Positions 35,107 to 44,156 of a stretch of DNA of 64,000 nucleotides are shown piece by piece; positions within the stretch are counted from its first letter, which is position 1; each line of letters begins with the position of its first letter. Position numbers and translations under genes: made by a program. The DNA is taken from assembly GCF_051133435.1 (NCBI RefSeq), contig NZ_JBPGNY010000003.1, positions 310,001 through 374,000 of the forward strand, read 5' to 3'. Under the pieces are notes generated by a model. The model ran no database searches, was not told the DNA's origin, and saw only the letters and a program-made list of their open reading frames with translations. The DNA is from JAAYAO01 sp051133435 (lineage in GTDB: Bacteria; Actinomycetota; Actinomycetes; Propionibacteriales; Propionibacteriaceae).

Positions 35107-37341
35107 GTGGGAGAACTCCGCCGGCATCTGCGTGCCACCTTCGACTACGTGGTCTTCGTCTACGGGTCGGAGTGGAAGTACGTCGTGGGCCTGATCGGCG
35201 TGGTGCTGGGCTTCATCGTTGCCCTGATGCCGAGCGGCTGGGTTTTCGTGGTCACCGGCATCGGCGCAGTGATCACGGTGGCGTTGTTCCTGGTCGACAC
35301 CCGTGAACTGCGATCGCGCTGGACCGGTGTGCGGTTGCACAACAACAAACCCGAGCTGAACAGCTTCCGCTTCGACGGGGTGCAGTGGGAGGACGGGATG
35401 GACGGCTTCGTCCGGTTTCCGCCCCTGCACGGTCAGGAGCCCGGCAGCACCGATGAGTACATCTGGACCGACCCGGAGGTGAACCGCCTGCTGTGGACCC
35501 GCTCGGAGATCACCCAGGTCTGGCTCAGCCCGCACCGTTTCGAACTCCCCCGCGATCTGGCCGACATCGCACCCCAGTCACTGCGGCGCACCGCGGCCCC
35601 GAATCAGTCGGCGACCGAACGCACCAAACGTCCGATGTGGTTCAACGGACGGCTGGCCCGCCTGTCCTCCGAACCAACCCCGGAGGCCCTGGGCACCACC
35701 CGACTGGCCATGCAGGAGGTCACCTACTTCGACGGGCAGGCCAGCAACGAACTGTGGCACTGGAGCCGGGACGAGACGATCGCCGACGGTGGCAGCCGGC
35801 TGCCGCTGCATCACGTGGTCGACACCCGGCGGCGGATCCTGTCGTTGGAGCAGGCCCGGATGGCCAACATCGTCGGCATCACGATCTTCGCGATCACCGC
35901 CGATGAGCAGGTGCTGTTCGTGCGTCAGTCGATGCGCAACTCGGTGCAGCCGGGCTGGTTCGCGGCATCGGCCTCGGGCTCACTCGATTGGGCCGATGTC
36001 GTTGCCGAGGCCGAGTTGAGTACGACGAAGTCACCGACCCTGGGCCGGGTGTTGATGCGCGGCATGTTGCGCGAGTTGGACGAGGAATCGCGGGTGCGTG
36101 CCGAGGATGTGTTGGCCGGCTCGGAGCGGGTGACCGGGTACTTCCGCTGGTTGAACCGGGGCGCGAAACCGGAGTTCAGCGGGCTGGTGCGGCTCACCGT
36201 GACGCTGGCCGAGTTGGAGCAGCGCACCATTGCCTCCTCGGAGCGTCCGTTCACCGACGGGCATGCCGCGATTCCGGTCGAGCACCTGTTGGCCGAGCGT
36301 CCGGACGGGTGGTCGGACGACACCGCCGCCATGTTGGCGGCCCTGAACGCGGGACGGGAGAACCCGACCCCGATCGGTACCAGCACCCGGGCGACCTGGC
36401 AGGCGGCCGCCGACTACCTCGAAGCGAATCCGGAGTATCTGACCCGCACCACCTTCACCGAACGGTTCACCTCCTTCGGCTACGCCAGTTGGGCGGGCAA
36501 GGGTGACCCAAACACCAACGAGGACTACGCCAACGCCGGTAACCGCGCCATTCTGGTGCTGGACGGCGCGACCGGTCTGGGTGAGGGCCGAGTCAGCCCG
36601 GAAGGTAGCGATGCCCGCTGGTTCGCACACACCGTCGGTGATCAGCTCTCGGCCCGGCTGGGCGGTGAGGGCTCGCTGACCGAGTTGATCGCCCTGTCGC
36701 TGGCCGAAACCCGGCGGGCCTGGGCCGAACTGCCCGGCAGCGCCGAGGCCTCCGGGTTGGCCCTGCCGACGGCCGGGCTGGCTGTGGCGCGACTGAATGA
36801 GGACCGGCTGGAATGGGCCACGCTCGGTGATTGCCGGGTGGTGCTGGCCACCACCGACGCGATCGTCGAACACGTGGCCGACGAACTGCGCGCCCTGGAC
36901 GCCAAGGCGATCGCCGCGATGGTCGAGATCGCCGAGCGCACCGGCTGCACGGTGGCCGAGGCCCGGGGGCAGATCGTCGATACGTTGCGGGCGCATCGGC
37001 AACTGCAGAACGTCGAGTACGCGATTCTCGATCTGGACGGGGCCGGACTCGACCGGCTGCGCACCGGCTCACTGCCGGTGAGCCAGGTGCGGGCGGTGAT
37101 GCTCGCCAGTGACGGTTTCGCCGAACTGTGGGACGGGTTCGGTGCCGCCACGGCCGGCGAAGTGCTGGGCCGGTTGAACGATGACCGGGCCCAGGACTGG
37201 TTGGCCGAGCTGTTCGAGTTGCGTGATCGGGACCCCGACCACAGCCGACTCCCCCGCTTCAAGTTGCACGACGACTCGACCGTGGCGTGGGCGCGCTTGG
37301 GTGAGTTGACCGGCCGGGTGCCGATCACACGGCGGAGATGA
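35107..37341 (+). CDS. Two-transmembrane protein with degenerate Nudix-like and PP2C phosphatase domains
   Basis: A 744-residue fusion. Residues 1-24 are cytoplasmic, with transmembrane helices at about 25-42 and 45-63. A beta-rich segment (75-180) with no recognised family comes next. A Nudix-like domain spans about 256-420: ITIFAITADEQVLFVRQS, then WFAASASGSLDW, then RGMLRELDEESRV at 318-330. This matches REL-EE of the Nudix box, but the spacing from the preceding Gly is enlarged. The C-terminal PP2C-type Ser/Thr phosphatase (about 457-744) has metal Asp in NEDYA (471-475), DGATGLG (486-492), LASDGFAEL and DDSTVAW, so it looks active. Start is GTG 35107. The stop is 1 bp before the tRNA on the opposite strand. 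Substrates unknown. Confidence 0.78.
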   Translation: MGELRRHLRATFDYVVFVYGSEWKYVVGLIGVVLGFIVALMPSGWVFVVTGIGAVITVALFLVDTRELRSRWTGVRLHNNKPELNSFRFDGVQWEDGMDGFVRFPPLHGQEPGSTDEYIWTDPEVNRLLWTRSEITQVWLSPHRFELPRDLADIAPQSLRRTAAPNQSATERTKRPMWFNGRLARLSSEPTPEALGTTRLAMQEVTYFDGQASNELWHWSRDETIADGGSRLPLHHVVDTRRRILSLEQARMANIVGITIFAITADEQVLFVRQSMRNSVQPGWFAASASGSLDWADVVAEAELSTTKSPTLGRVLMRGMLRELDEESRVRAEDVLAGSERVTGYFRWLNRGAKPEFSGLVRLTVTLAELEQRTIASSERPFTDGHAAIPVEHLLAERPDGWSDDTAAMLAALNAGRENPTPIGTSTRATWQAAADYLEANPEYLTRTTFTERFTSFGYASWAGKGDPNTNEDYANAGNRAILVLDGATGLGEGRVSPEGSDARWFAHTVGDQLSARLGGEGSLTELIALSLAETRRAWAELPGSAEASGLALPTAGLAVARLNEDRLEWATLGDCRVVLATTDAIVEHVADELRALDAKAIAAMVEIAERTGCTVAEARGQIVDTLRAHRQLQNVEYAILDLDGAGLDRLRTGSLPVSQVRAVMLASDGFAELWDGFGAATAGEVLGRLNDDRAQDWLAELFELRDRDPDHSRLPRFKLHDDSTVAWARLGELTGRVPITRRR

Positions 37342-37342
37342 A

Positions 37343-37418
37343 TGGAGCCGCCTGGGGGAGTCGAACCCCCGACCTACGCATTACGAGTGCGTCGCTCTGC
37401 CAACTGAGCTAAGGCGGC
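37343..37418 (-). tRNA. tRNA-Thr (anticodon CGU), CCA encoded
   Basis: A full cloverleaf on the minus strand: acceptor GCCGCCT/AGGCGGC, D arm GCTCAGTTGGCAGAGC, anticodon arm ACGCA-CTCGTAA-TGCGT with anticodon CGT, T arm GGGGG-TTCGACT-CCCCC, discriminator T and encoded CCA at 37343-37345. A TATAGT -10 box is at 37444-37449 on the same strand, 26 bases upstream. Confidence 0.98.
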
Positions 37419-37479
37419 CTGGCCCTGCCGGAACCGAGAACACACTATAGGCGATCGGCCGCAACGCTGGGTATTCGTG

Positions 37480-37506
37480 GTCGGGCCCACCCGGGGCGGG
37501 CCCGAC
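37480..37506 (-). terminator. Hairpin terminator after the exported peptidase gene
   Basis: GTCGGGCCC (37480-37488) pairs with GGGCCCGAC (37498-37506); it lies just past the peptidase stop and upstream of the tRNA promoter on the same strand. Confidence 0.75.
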
Positions 37507-37512
37507 CCGAAC

Positions 37513-39075
37513 TCAGGCCTTACAGGTCTTGCCCTGCTCCGGCACCGTCCCGTCGACGAAGAACTTCACCACGGCCTCGTCGATGCAGTCGTTGCTTCCG
37601 TAGGCACCGTGGCCTTCACCCTCGAGAGTCAGCAGCGAACCGGAGTCGAGTTGTTCGGCCATCCATTCGGCGAACTCGTACGGAGTGGCCGGGTCACCGG
37701 TGATGCCGACCACCAGGATCGGGTCGGCACCCTTGGCGGTGATCTTCTCCAGCGGTTCGACCGCCGGCACCGGCCAGGTGGTGCACACCGTGTCGGCTCC
37801 GAAGTAGGGCCCGAAGATGGGTGCCTTCTTCGAGTTCTCGCGCCACTCCTCCTCGGCGGCCTTGAGGCCCTCGTCCGGCTCGTCCAGGCACCGGATCGAC
37901 GGGAAGGCGTGCATCAAGGATTCGTAGGTACCGTTGGGGTTGCGCTGGTTGTAGACGTCACTCAACATCTGCAGCAGGCTGGGATCACCGTTCTTGGCCC
38001 GGATCAGGGCCTGTTGCAGGTAATCCCACGTTTCCTGGGCGTAGAGCGTGGCCACGATGCCGGTCAACCCGATGGCCTGGGTGATCGTCCGGCCGTCGGT
38101 GCCCTTCTGGGGGTTGGCCTTGAGATCATCGAGCACCTTCTTGGTGTTGTCGATGACTTCCTCCGGGTTCTTGCCCAGTTCTGCGCAGGTGTCGCCCTCG
38201 ACGCACCACTTCGCGAAGTTGGTGAAGGCCCGGTCGAAGCCCATCGCCTGCACCACCTCCTCGTTGTCGGTGATGTTGACCGCGCTGTCGAGCACCAACT
38301 TGCCGGCCTTCTCGGGGAACATCTCGGCGTAGGTGGCGCCCAGTTCGGTGCCGTAGGAGTAGCCCAGGTAGTTCAGCTTCTCGTCGCCCACCATCTCGCG
38401 CATCATGTCGAGGTCACGAGCGGTGTTCTGGGTGGAGACGTACTTCAACAACTCCCCGGACTTCTCCAGGCAGGACATGCCGAAGCCCTTGCTGCCCTCG
38501 ATCAGCTCCTGGTACCCCTCTTGGTCGTCGGGGTTGGCGCCCAGTTCGGTGAACTTGTCCATCTCCTCGCCCTGCCAGCACTCCACCGGGGTGGACTTGC
38601 CGGTTCCGCGCGGGTCCCAACCGATGACGTCGTACTGCTCCAGGCCTTCGCGCTTGAAGCGAATCGCCAACTCGGAGCCACCGGCGCCGGGGCCACCGGG
38701 GTTGACGAAGATCGTGCCCAGCTTGGGTTCCTCGGTGGCGGGCACCTTCGTCAGGAACAGGCTCAACGCCTGCCGGTCGGGGTCGTCGTAGTCCAGCGGT
38801 GCGGCGATGGTGGCGCACTGGTGCCTGGAGTCTTCGCACTTCTGCCAATCGATCTTCTGCCCGAGGTAGCCCTCCATTCCCCCACCGGGGGCGTCGACGA
38901 AGCCTTCGGGCTTCACATCGGGGATCTCGACGTCCTTCGGCCGGTCGGGCGAGACCGGGCCGTCCTTGCCTTTCCCGGGGTCGTTCGTCGGCTCGGGAGT
39001 GCACCCGGCAACGAGTCCGAGAGCGAGAACAGCCGCGGCAGCGGCGCGGATTCTGCGTTTCGTTGAGGCAACCAC
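37513..39075 (-). CDS. Exported alpha/beta-hydrolase peptidase (tripeptidyl aminopeptidase-like lipoprotein)
   Basis: A 520-residue secreted serine peptidase of the SlpD/SlpE or tripeptidyl aminopeptidase group of actinobacteria (S33). The signal peptide with AAAAVLALGLVAGC gives a lipoprotein. The oxyanion region is VNPGGPGAGGSELA, the nucleophile is the Ser in YLGYSYGTELGA, the acid Asp lies in VVGITGDPATPYE and the His in LEGEGHGAYG. Several Cys pairs are present, including one near the C-terminus. I chose GTG 39075 over ATG 39111: it gives a normal signal peptide with AGTAGGG upstream. Likely supplies peptides for uptake. No link to neighbours is evident. Confidence 0.86.
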   Translation of the reverse strand: MVASTKRRIRAAAAAVLALGLVAGCTPEPTNDPGKGKDGPVSPDRPKDVEIPDVKPEGFVDAPGGGMEGYLGQKIDWQKCEDSRHQCATIAAPLDYDDPDRQALSLFLTKVPATEEPKLGTIFVNPGGPGAGGSELAIRFKREGLEQYDVIGWDPRGTGKSTPVECWQGEEMDKFTELGANPDDQEGYQELIEGSKGFGMSCLEKSGELLKYVSTQNTARDLDMMREMVGDEKLNYLGYSYGTELGATYAEMFPEKAGKLVLDSAVNITDNEEVVQAMGFDRAFTNFAKWCVEGDTCAELGKNPEEVIDNTKKVLDDLKANPQKGTDGRTITQAIGLTGIVATLYAQETWDYLQQALIRAKNGDPSLLQMLSDVYNQRNPNGTYESLMHAFPSIRCLDEPDEGLKAAEEEWRENSKKAPIFGPYFGADTVCTTWPVPAVEPLEKITAKGADPILVVGITGDPATPYEFAEWMAEQLDSGSLLTLEGEGHGAYGSNDCIDEAVVKFFVDGTVPEQGKTCKA

Positions 39076-39132
39076 GAGCAGCACCCTACTTGCCGAAGGT
39101 GCAGATTCCATCGTCGCCGACCAACGCACCGC

Positions 39133-39138
39133 TAGGCT
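39133..39138 (+). promoter_or_regulatory. Candidate -10 box (TAGGCT) for the PSP1 gene
   Basis: TAGGCT ends 6 bases before the GTG at 39145, without a ribosome binding site; this suggests a leaderless mRNA. Confidence 0.5.
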
Positions 39139-39144
39139 GGGTTC

Positions 39145-39978
39145 GTGCCACAGGTGATGGCGGTGTCCTTCGAACAGCACGGCCGCCTCTACTACGTCGA
39201 CCCGGGACCACATCGTCCCCGGGTTGGTGACCATGTGCTGGTGCCCACCGACGCGGGCCATGAGGTCGCCCAATGTGTCTGGGCCCCCGAATACGTGGCC
39301 GACGAGGGCTTCACCGGACTTCCGGTTTGCGCCGGGCCGGCGACCAAGGCGGACCTGACCCGGGATGCCGAGAACCGGCGGATCCGGGCCCGGGCGCGGG
39401 TGGTGGCCAACCGGTTGATTCGCACCCACGAGCTGCCGATGAAGGTGGTCGGGATCGACTACCTCGACCGCTCCGATGAGTACGACCACATGGTGGTGAT
39501 CTATTTCACCGCCCCGCACCGGGTGGATTTCCGGCGCCTCCTGGGAGATCTGGCACGCACCCTGCAGTCGCGGATCGACCTGCGCCAGATCGGGTCACGT
39601 GACTCGGCCCGGTTGATCGGCGGCATCAGCCACTGTGGCCGCGAGTACTGCTGTTCGAGCTTTCTGACCGACTTCGACGGCATCAGCATGCGTTTGGCGC
39701 GAGCCCAGGATCTGCCGCCCAACCCACTGCGGATTTCCGGTGCCTGTGGACGGTTGATGTGTTGCCTGAAGTTCGAACACCCGCTGTATGTCGACTTTCT
39801 GCGCGAAGCGCCCCCGGTCGGTTCGCAGGTGGAGACCCCGGACGGGACGGGCACGGTGGTCGGGCACAGCGTTCCGGCCGATTCGGTGGTGGTGCGGATG
39901 GACGCGACCGGTGAGGTCGCCCCCTGCCCCCGGGCCTCGGTGTGCGAGGCCCGCGCGCTTTACGAGTCGCGCGACTGA
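39145..39978 (+). CDS. PSP1-domain protein (RicT/YaaT-like)
   Basis: A 277-residue cytoplasmic protein of the PSP1 C-terminal family. In Bacillus subtilis RicT (YaaT) works in an iron-sulfur complex that affects RNase Y, competence and biofilm; in actinobacteria the role is not established. Cys-rich motifs visible here are CGREYCCSSFL and CGRLMCCLKFEH, the proposed cluster ligands. GTG 39145 or the ATG four codons later could start it. In many bacteria this gene adjoins holB and tmk; here those genes lie 2-4 kb away on the other strand, a loosened version of that neighbourhood. Its end overlaps the next gene by 19 bp. Confidence 0.9.
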   Translation: MPQVMAVSFEQHGRLYYVDPGPHRPRVGDHVLVPTDAGHEVAQCVWAPEYVADEGFTGLPVCAGPATKADLTRDAENRRIRARARVVANRLIRTHELPMKVVGIDYLDRSDEYDHMVVIYFTAPHRVDFRRLLGDLARTLQSRIDLRQIGSRDSARLIGGISHCGREYCCSSFLTDFDGISMRLARAQDLPPNPLRISGACGRLMCCLKFEHPLYVDFLREAPPVGSQVETPDGTGTVVGHSVPADSVVVRMDATGEVAPCPRASVCEARALYESRD

Positions 39979-40913
39979 CCCGGCTCCTGCAGCGGACGGG
40001 CGATCAGCACCTTTTCGGAACTGGGGTCGAACGTGCGGTACCGGGGCGGCAGATCGTCCAGTGCCGCGTAGTGATCCTCGAGCACACCCAACTCGATGGT
40101 CAGGCTGACCAGGGTGCCGTCGGCGGCATAACCCTTGAGCACCCGGTAGCTGCCGTCCCCCCAGCCGGATTCGGCGAACACCACGTTGGTTTCAGGGGTT
40201 GATCCCGGCACCGCGGTGTTGAAGCTCTTGTGCTGGTCGAAGCGGTCGAGCCACTCGTCGGTGAGCTCGTCGCTGGGCCACTCGATGTCGGTCATCGAAT
40301 CGATCACGCGGGCGTCGGCGAAGGCGACCACCCCGGCGTCGACCCCCAGGCCGAGGTCGTGGCCCGACCCCAGGCCGCCGGCCAGTTCGTACTGGGCCAC
40401 CGGTTCGGACGAGAGCAGCAACGAGAGGTAGGCATTGCGTGGGCCGGGACCCTCGGAACGCGCGGGTTCCTCGCCGTCCGGTTCGATGGTGGCGATGGTG
40501 ACGAAGACCGGGTATTCACCGGGCGGCACCGCGAACTCGAGACATTCGCTCAGGAAGTCGGCCCAAGCCCCGACCGCACCCGACCAGGTGGTGAGCGTGC
40601 CGAGCGGTTCGGTGTGCAGGTCGACGTCTCGGATCCCGTTGGTCGTCCACAGCGGGCCGGGGCCATCGACCATCGCGAAGATGCCCTCGGAGTCGAACAG
40701 CACGTGTTGCGCGCCGGCGGGCAGATCGGTGGAGAACGCTTGCCGGCCGGGTGCCGGGTAGAGGTAGGTCGCGCCTTCCTCGGGTTCGTCCAGGGCGGTC
40801 TGCAAGGCTTCGGCTCGCCGACGCTTCTTCGTGGCCCGCACCACCACGACGATCACGGCCACGGCAGCGATCAGCAGTAACGGAAACCAGGCCCAGGGGT
40901 CCATCTCGGCCAC
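39960..40913 (-). CDS. Membrane-anchored DUF4241-like protein
   Basis: A 317-residue protein. Start GTG 40913 with AGGAAG upstream. One N-terminal transmembrane helix (FPLLLIAAVAVIVVVVRA, about 10-27) with a KKRRR stop signal, so the rest is cytoplasmic. The C-terminal 180 residues contain VDAGVVAFADARVI and ESGWGDGSYRVLKGYAADGTLVSLTIELGVLE, the hallmark of DUF4241. The family has no known function and is sometimes seen near immunity or toxin genes, but no such partner is visible here. Overlaps the convergent PSP1 gene by 19 bp at the 3' end. Confidence 0.75.
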   Translation of the reverse strand: MAEMDPWAWFPLLLIAAVAVIVVVVRATKKRRRAEALQTALDEPEEGATYLYPAPGRQAFSTDLPAGAQHVLFDSEGIFAMVDGPGPLWTTNGIRDVDLHTEPLGTLTTWSGAVGAWADFLSECLEFAVPPGEYPVFVTIATIEPDGEEPARSEGPGPRNAYLSLLLSSEPVAQYELAGGLGSGHDLGLGVDAGVVAFADARVIDSMTDIEWPSDELTDEWLDRFDQHKSFNTAVPGSTPETNVVFAESGWGDGSYRVLKGYAADGTLVSLTIELGVLEDHYAALDDLPPRYRTFDPSSEKVLIARPLQEPGQSRDS

Positions 40914-40930
40914 GTGCTCTTCCTACCCGG

Positions 40931-42166
40931 TCACTCGACCGCGGCTGCTTCCTTCTTCAGTCGGCGGCGCTTGCGCATGGCGCCATCGATGCTCCATCGG
41001 CCTCCGCCGAGCAGCAGGAACAGCAACCCGACGCCGGTGATCAGCAGCGGCAGCTCACCGACGAAACCGGCCATCCCCGACTGGAAGGGGTTGCTCGCTC
41101 CCCACAGCACGAAGACCAGGGCCATCACCGCGGTCGCCATCGCAGCCAGGCCGGCCACCCGCACCAGGAAGCCGAAGACCAGCGACACCGCGATCAGCAG
41201 CTCCCCGATCGCCAGCACCCAACCGAGCACCTCGGGATAGGGCAGCACCGTGTTCTGGTCGATGAACTGCTGGGTTTCACTCAGTGCGGTGAGGTGCTGA
41301 AGCCCCCGGACGAAGAAGATGGCGGCCAGAATCAGCCGCAGCACGAACAGGCCCAGCGATCCGTACCACTTGTCGGTGTTGCGCACCATCACCGTCGCAG
41401 CCATCGGCGGCGGTTCGGGAGCCGGACGGGAGACCTTGCCCAGGGCCCGGTTACGCTCGGCACGGGTTGCGGCACGTTCGGCGGCGCGGTCGGCCTCCGG
41501 GTCGGTCTCGTCCTGCAGTGCGGTCTCGTCCTGCAGTGCGGTCTCATCGAGGCGGGCGTCATCGACCCGGGCATCGTCGCGGGTGACGGCATCATCGCGT
41601 ACCGGCTCACGCGCCACGGTGCTGTCCTCGTCGCGGAACAGGCCTGCACCACCCATCGGTGCCGCTGCGTCCTTCCGCTCGAAGACCTGGGTTTCGGCCT
41701 CGGAGCCGTAGGCCTTGGTTTCCGGTTCCAGCACCTGGGTTTCCTGGTCGGGCCCGATGTCGCGGGTCCGGGTACGCCGGTCCTGCCCCAGGGTGGGCGG
41801 CACATCGGCGTCCCGATCCTGGCCCAGGGTCGGCACCCGGGTGTCGCGGTCCCGGCCCAGGGTCGGCGGGTCGTTGTCCCGGTCTTCACCCAGGGTCGGC
41901 GTGACCCGGGTTTCGTCGTGATCGGCACCGACCAGCCCGGGGTTCGCGGCGTCTCCGCGGCGATCGACCCCGGCCAGCGACCGATCGTCGACGTCTTCGT
42001 CCATGCCGCCGTGGCCCGTCAGCCGCTGGTCGGGAGCAGTCTCCGGTGGGTCGGCCGACTCCGCTCCGGCTTCCCGAACCCACGTGGCCGGCTGGGGCCA
42101 CTCCTCACCCGTACGGGCATCATCTCCGGTCGGCTGGTTCGCCCCCGGCTCACGCTGATCGGTCAC
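40931..42166 (-). CDS. DoxX-family membrane protein with long repeat-rich acidic tail
   Basis: A 411-residue protein. The C-terminal 150 residues are a four-helix DoxX/DoxD-like domain (WYGSLGLFVLRLILAAIFFVRGLQHL...). The first 260 residues are hydrophilic, acidic and low-complexity: four copies of PTLGxDRD (about 90-130), an ETQVLE/ETQVFE pair (about 142-168), and tandem ETALQD units (about 207-218). The GTG at 42166 follows GGAAAGGG. Thr-rich acidic tails of this type are typical targets of actinobacterial Ser/Thr kinases, with phospho-Thr read by FHA domains; that is inference. The ion or electron partner of the DoxX domain is unknown. Confidence 0.8.
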   Translation of the reverse strand: MTDQREPGANQPTGDDARTGEEWPQPATWVREAGAESADPPETAPDQRLTGHGGMDEDVDDRSLAGVDRRGDAANPGLVGADHDETRVTPTLGEDRDNDPPTLGRDRDTRVPTLGQDRDADVPPTLGQDRRTRTRDIGPDQETQVLEPETKAYGSEAETQVFERKDAAAPMGGAGLFRDEDSTVAREPVRDDAVTRDDARVDDARLDETALQDETALQDETDPEADRAAERAATRAERNRALGKVSRPAPEPPPMAATVMVRNTDKWYGSLGLFVLRLILAAIFFVRGLQHLTALSETQQFIDQNTVLPYPEVLGWVLAIGELLIAVSLVFGFLVRVAGLAAMATAVMALVFVLWGASNPFQSGMAGFVGELPLLITGVGLLFLLLGGGRWSIDGAMRKRRRLKKEAAAVE

Positions 42167-42298
42167 GATGGGTCCCTTTCCTGGGCATAGCTCTGAGCAT
42201 CATTTTCGCCCCGCCACGCGCCGAACCCGTGGATGCCGTCCGGAGTTTCGCCGGTTAACCGGGCCCGTGTCGACTTTCGGCCCGAATCCCGGCCCGAC

Positions 42299-43477
42299 TC
42301 AGGGGTTTCCCGCCATGCCCGGACGGGCCAGCGCGATCATCAATCGCTCCACCGCCAACAGGGGCGCAACGTTGGTTTCCAACATCGTGCGGCATTCCAG
42401 CAGGGCATCGACCCGATGCAGGGTGTCGGCGGCCGACGAGGCTTCGGCCATCGCGGTGAGTTCGGCGTCCATCGTGTTGATCAACCCGGCCCCCGATCCG
42501 AGTTGGATGCTCAACACATCGCGGTACCAGGTGGTGAGTTCGGTCAGTGCCCGGTCGAGGGCATCGCGTTGCAACCGCTTGGCCCGGGCCGCCTGCTGTT
42601 CGGTGAGTTCCTTCAACGCCGCGGCGGCCTGCTTGGGACGGGCCCCCTTGGTGCCGAAACCGAGGGCCTTTTCCAGTTCGGCGCGTTCGTCGGCATCCAG
42701 GGCTTCGGTCTGTTGTTTGGCCTCTTCGGCGGTGGCCTTGACCAGTTCGTCGGCCGCGGCCAGGCATTCCGGCAGGCCCCGGCTCAGGCGGCCGGGAATC
42801 TTCAGGATCTGCCGGCGCCGTTCCCGGGCCTCGGCATCACGGGCCAATCGGTTCGCCCGCCCGATGTGCCCCTGGGCGGCGCGGGCCGCCTCATCGGCCA
42901 GTTCCGGGTCGATGCCCCGCTCGATCAGCAGGCCGGTCACCGCCGAGGTGCGCGGGGTGGTCAGGTTCAGCGTCCGGCAGCGCGACCGGATCGTCACGCT
43001 GACATCGTCGGCGGTCGGGGCGCACAACAGCCAGACCGTGCCGGGGGCCGGTTCTTCCACGCTCTTCAGCAGGGCGTCCGCACCCTGATCGGTGACCCGG
43101 TCGGCGTCCTCGACCACGATCACCTGCCACCGGCCCAGCACCGGCGACATCGCGGCCCGGCGCACCAACTCACGAACTTCCTTGACCCCGATGGACAACT
43201 GTTCGGTGCGCACCAGGGTGACATCGGGGTGGGCTCCCGACAGGGCGGTGACGCAGGCCTGGCACTGCCCACAGCCCTGTTGGTCGCACTGCAGGGCGGC
43301 GGCGAAGGCGCGGGCCGCGTTCGACCGTCCCGACCCCGGCGGGCCGGTGATCAGCCAGGCGTGGGTCATCGCATAGTTGCCGCTGCCCACCGCTCGCCGC
43401 AGCACCTCGACCGCCTGCTCCTGCCCCACCAAATCGGCCCAGACACCGGTCAACGGTGAGGCTTCGGCTGTGGTCAT
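42299..43477 (-). CDS. holB: DNA polymerase III subunit delta' (clamp loader)
   Basis: Clamp-loader subunit, 392 residues. AAA+ core with a modified P-loop GPPGSGRSN (Arg instead of Lys, as in non-hydrolysing delta'), a zinc module CDQQGCGQCQAC, the VEDADRVTDQGADALLKSVEEP sensor/Walker B region and SRC (IRSRCRTL). The C-terminal collar domain is helical. The ATG at 43477 is chosen by homology; an upstream in-frame extension lacks conservation. It lies 61 bp after tmk in the topA-CHAD-tmk-holB cluster. Confidence 0.94.
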   Translation of the reverse strand: MTTAEASPLTGVWADLVGQEQAVEVLRRAVGSGNYAMTHAWLITGPPGSGRSNAARAFAAALQCDQQGCGQCQACVTALSGAHPDVTLVRTEQLSIGVKEVRELVRRAAMSPVLGRWQVIVVEDADRVTDQGADALLKSVEEPAPGTVWLLCAPTADDVSVTIRSRCRTLNLTTPRTSAVTGLLIERGIDPELADEAARAAQGHIGRANRLARDAEARERRRQILKIPGRLSRGLPECLAAADELVKATAEEAKQQTEALDADERAELEKALGFGTKGARPKQAAAALKELTEQQAARAKRLQRDALDRALTELTTWYRDVLSIQLGSGAGLINTMDAELTAMAEASSAADTLHRVDALLECRTMLETNVAPLLAVERLMIALARPGMAGNP

Positions 43478-43538
43478 GGGCCCAGTCTGCCCGCTGGCTC
43501 CGACAGTTTCACCCCGGGACGGACGGTTTCGGTGCCGG

Positions 43539-44156
43539 TCAGCCTTCGCGAGCGGCCAACAAGGCATCCACCCGGGCCGCGATCCTGGCGGCCAGGACGT
43601 CGATCGGATCGCGGGCCGGCAACACCAGGTACCGCTCCGGCGCACCGGCGGCCATCTGCAGGAACGACTCGCGCACCCGCCGGTGGAACTCGTGGCCGGC
43701 CTGCTCCAGCCGGTCGCGGTTGGCCTTCACCCCCACCGCCCCATCGGGGTCCATGTCCAGCAGCACCGTCAGGTCGGGATAGCGCCCACCGACGGCCCAG
43801 TCGGCCAGATTGACCAGTTCATCCCAATCCAGGGCCCGTCCGGCACCCTGGTAGGCCAGCATCGAATCGACGTAGCGGTCGGTGACCACGATCGCCCCGC
43901 GGGCCAGGGCGGGTTCGATCACCGCCGCGACATGATCGGCCTTGTCGGCGGCATAGAGCAGGGACTCGGCCCGGGGCGCCAGGTCACCGGTGTCGGGGTC
44001 CAGCAGGATCTCCCGGATCCTTGCCCCCACGGGGGTACCGCCGGGTTGGCGGGTGGCGACGACCTCATGGCCGGCGGCCCGCAGATGCTCGACCAGGGCA
44101 CGTTGCTGGGTCGATTTGCCGACCCCGTCGCCACCTTCGAGGGCGATGAAGGTCAC
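43539..44156 (-). CDS. tmk: Thymidylate kinase
   Basis: Phosphorylates dTMP to dTDP. The 205 residues include the P-loop LEGGDGVGKST, the DR(Y/H) motif TDRYVDSMLAYQGAGR, and a lid segment. I chose GTG 44156, which overlaps the upstream stop codon as GTGA and starts directly with VTFIALEGG; a longer ATG-started form (44189) would run into the upstream gene by 37 bp. Translationally coupled to the CYTH/CHAD gene. Confidence 0.94.
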   Translation of the reverse strand: MTFIALEGGDGVGKSTQQRALVEHLRAAGHEVVATRQPGGTPVGARIREILLDPDTGDLAPRAESLLYAADKADHVAAVIEPALARGAIVVTDRYVDSMLAYQGAGRALDWDELVNLADWAVGGRYPDLTVLLDMDPDGAVGVKANRDRLEQAGHEFHRRVRESFLQMAAGAPERYLVLPARDPIDVLAARIAARVDALLAAREG

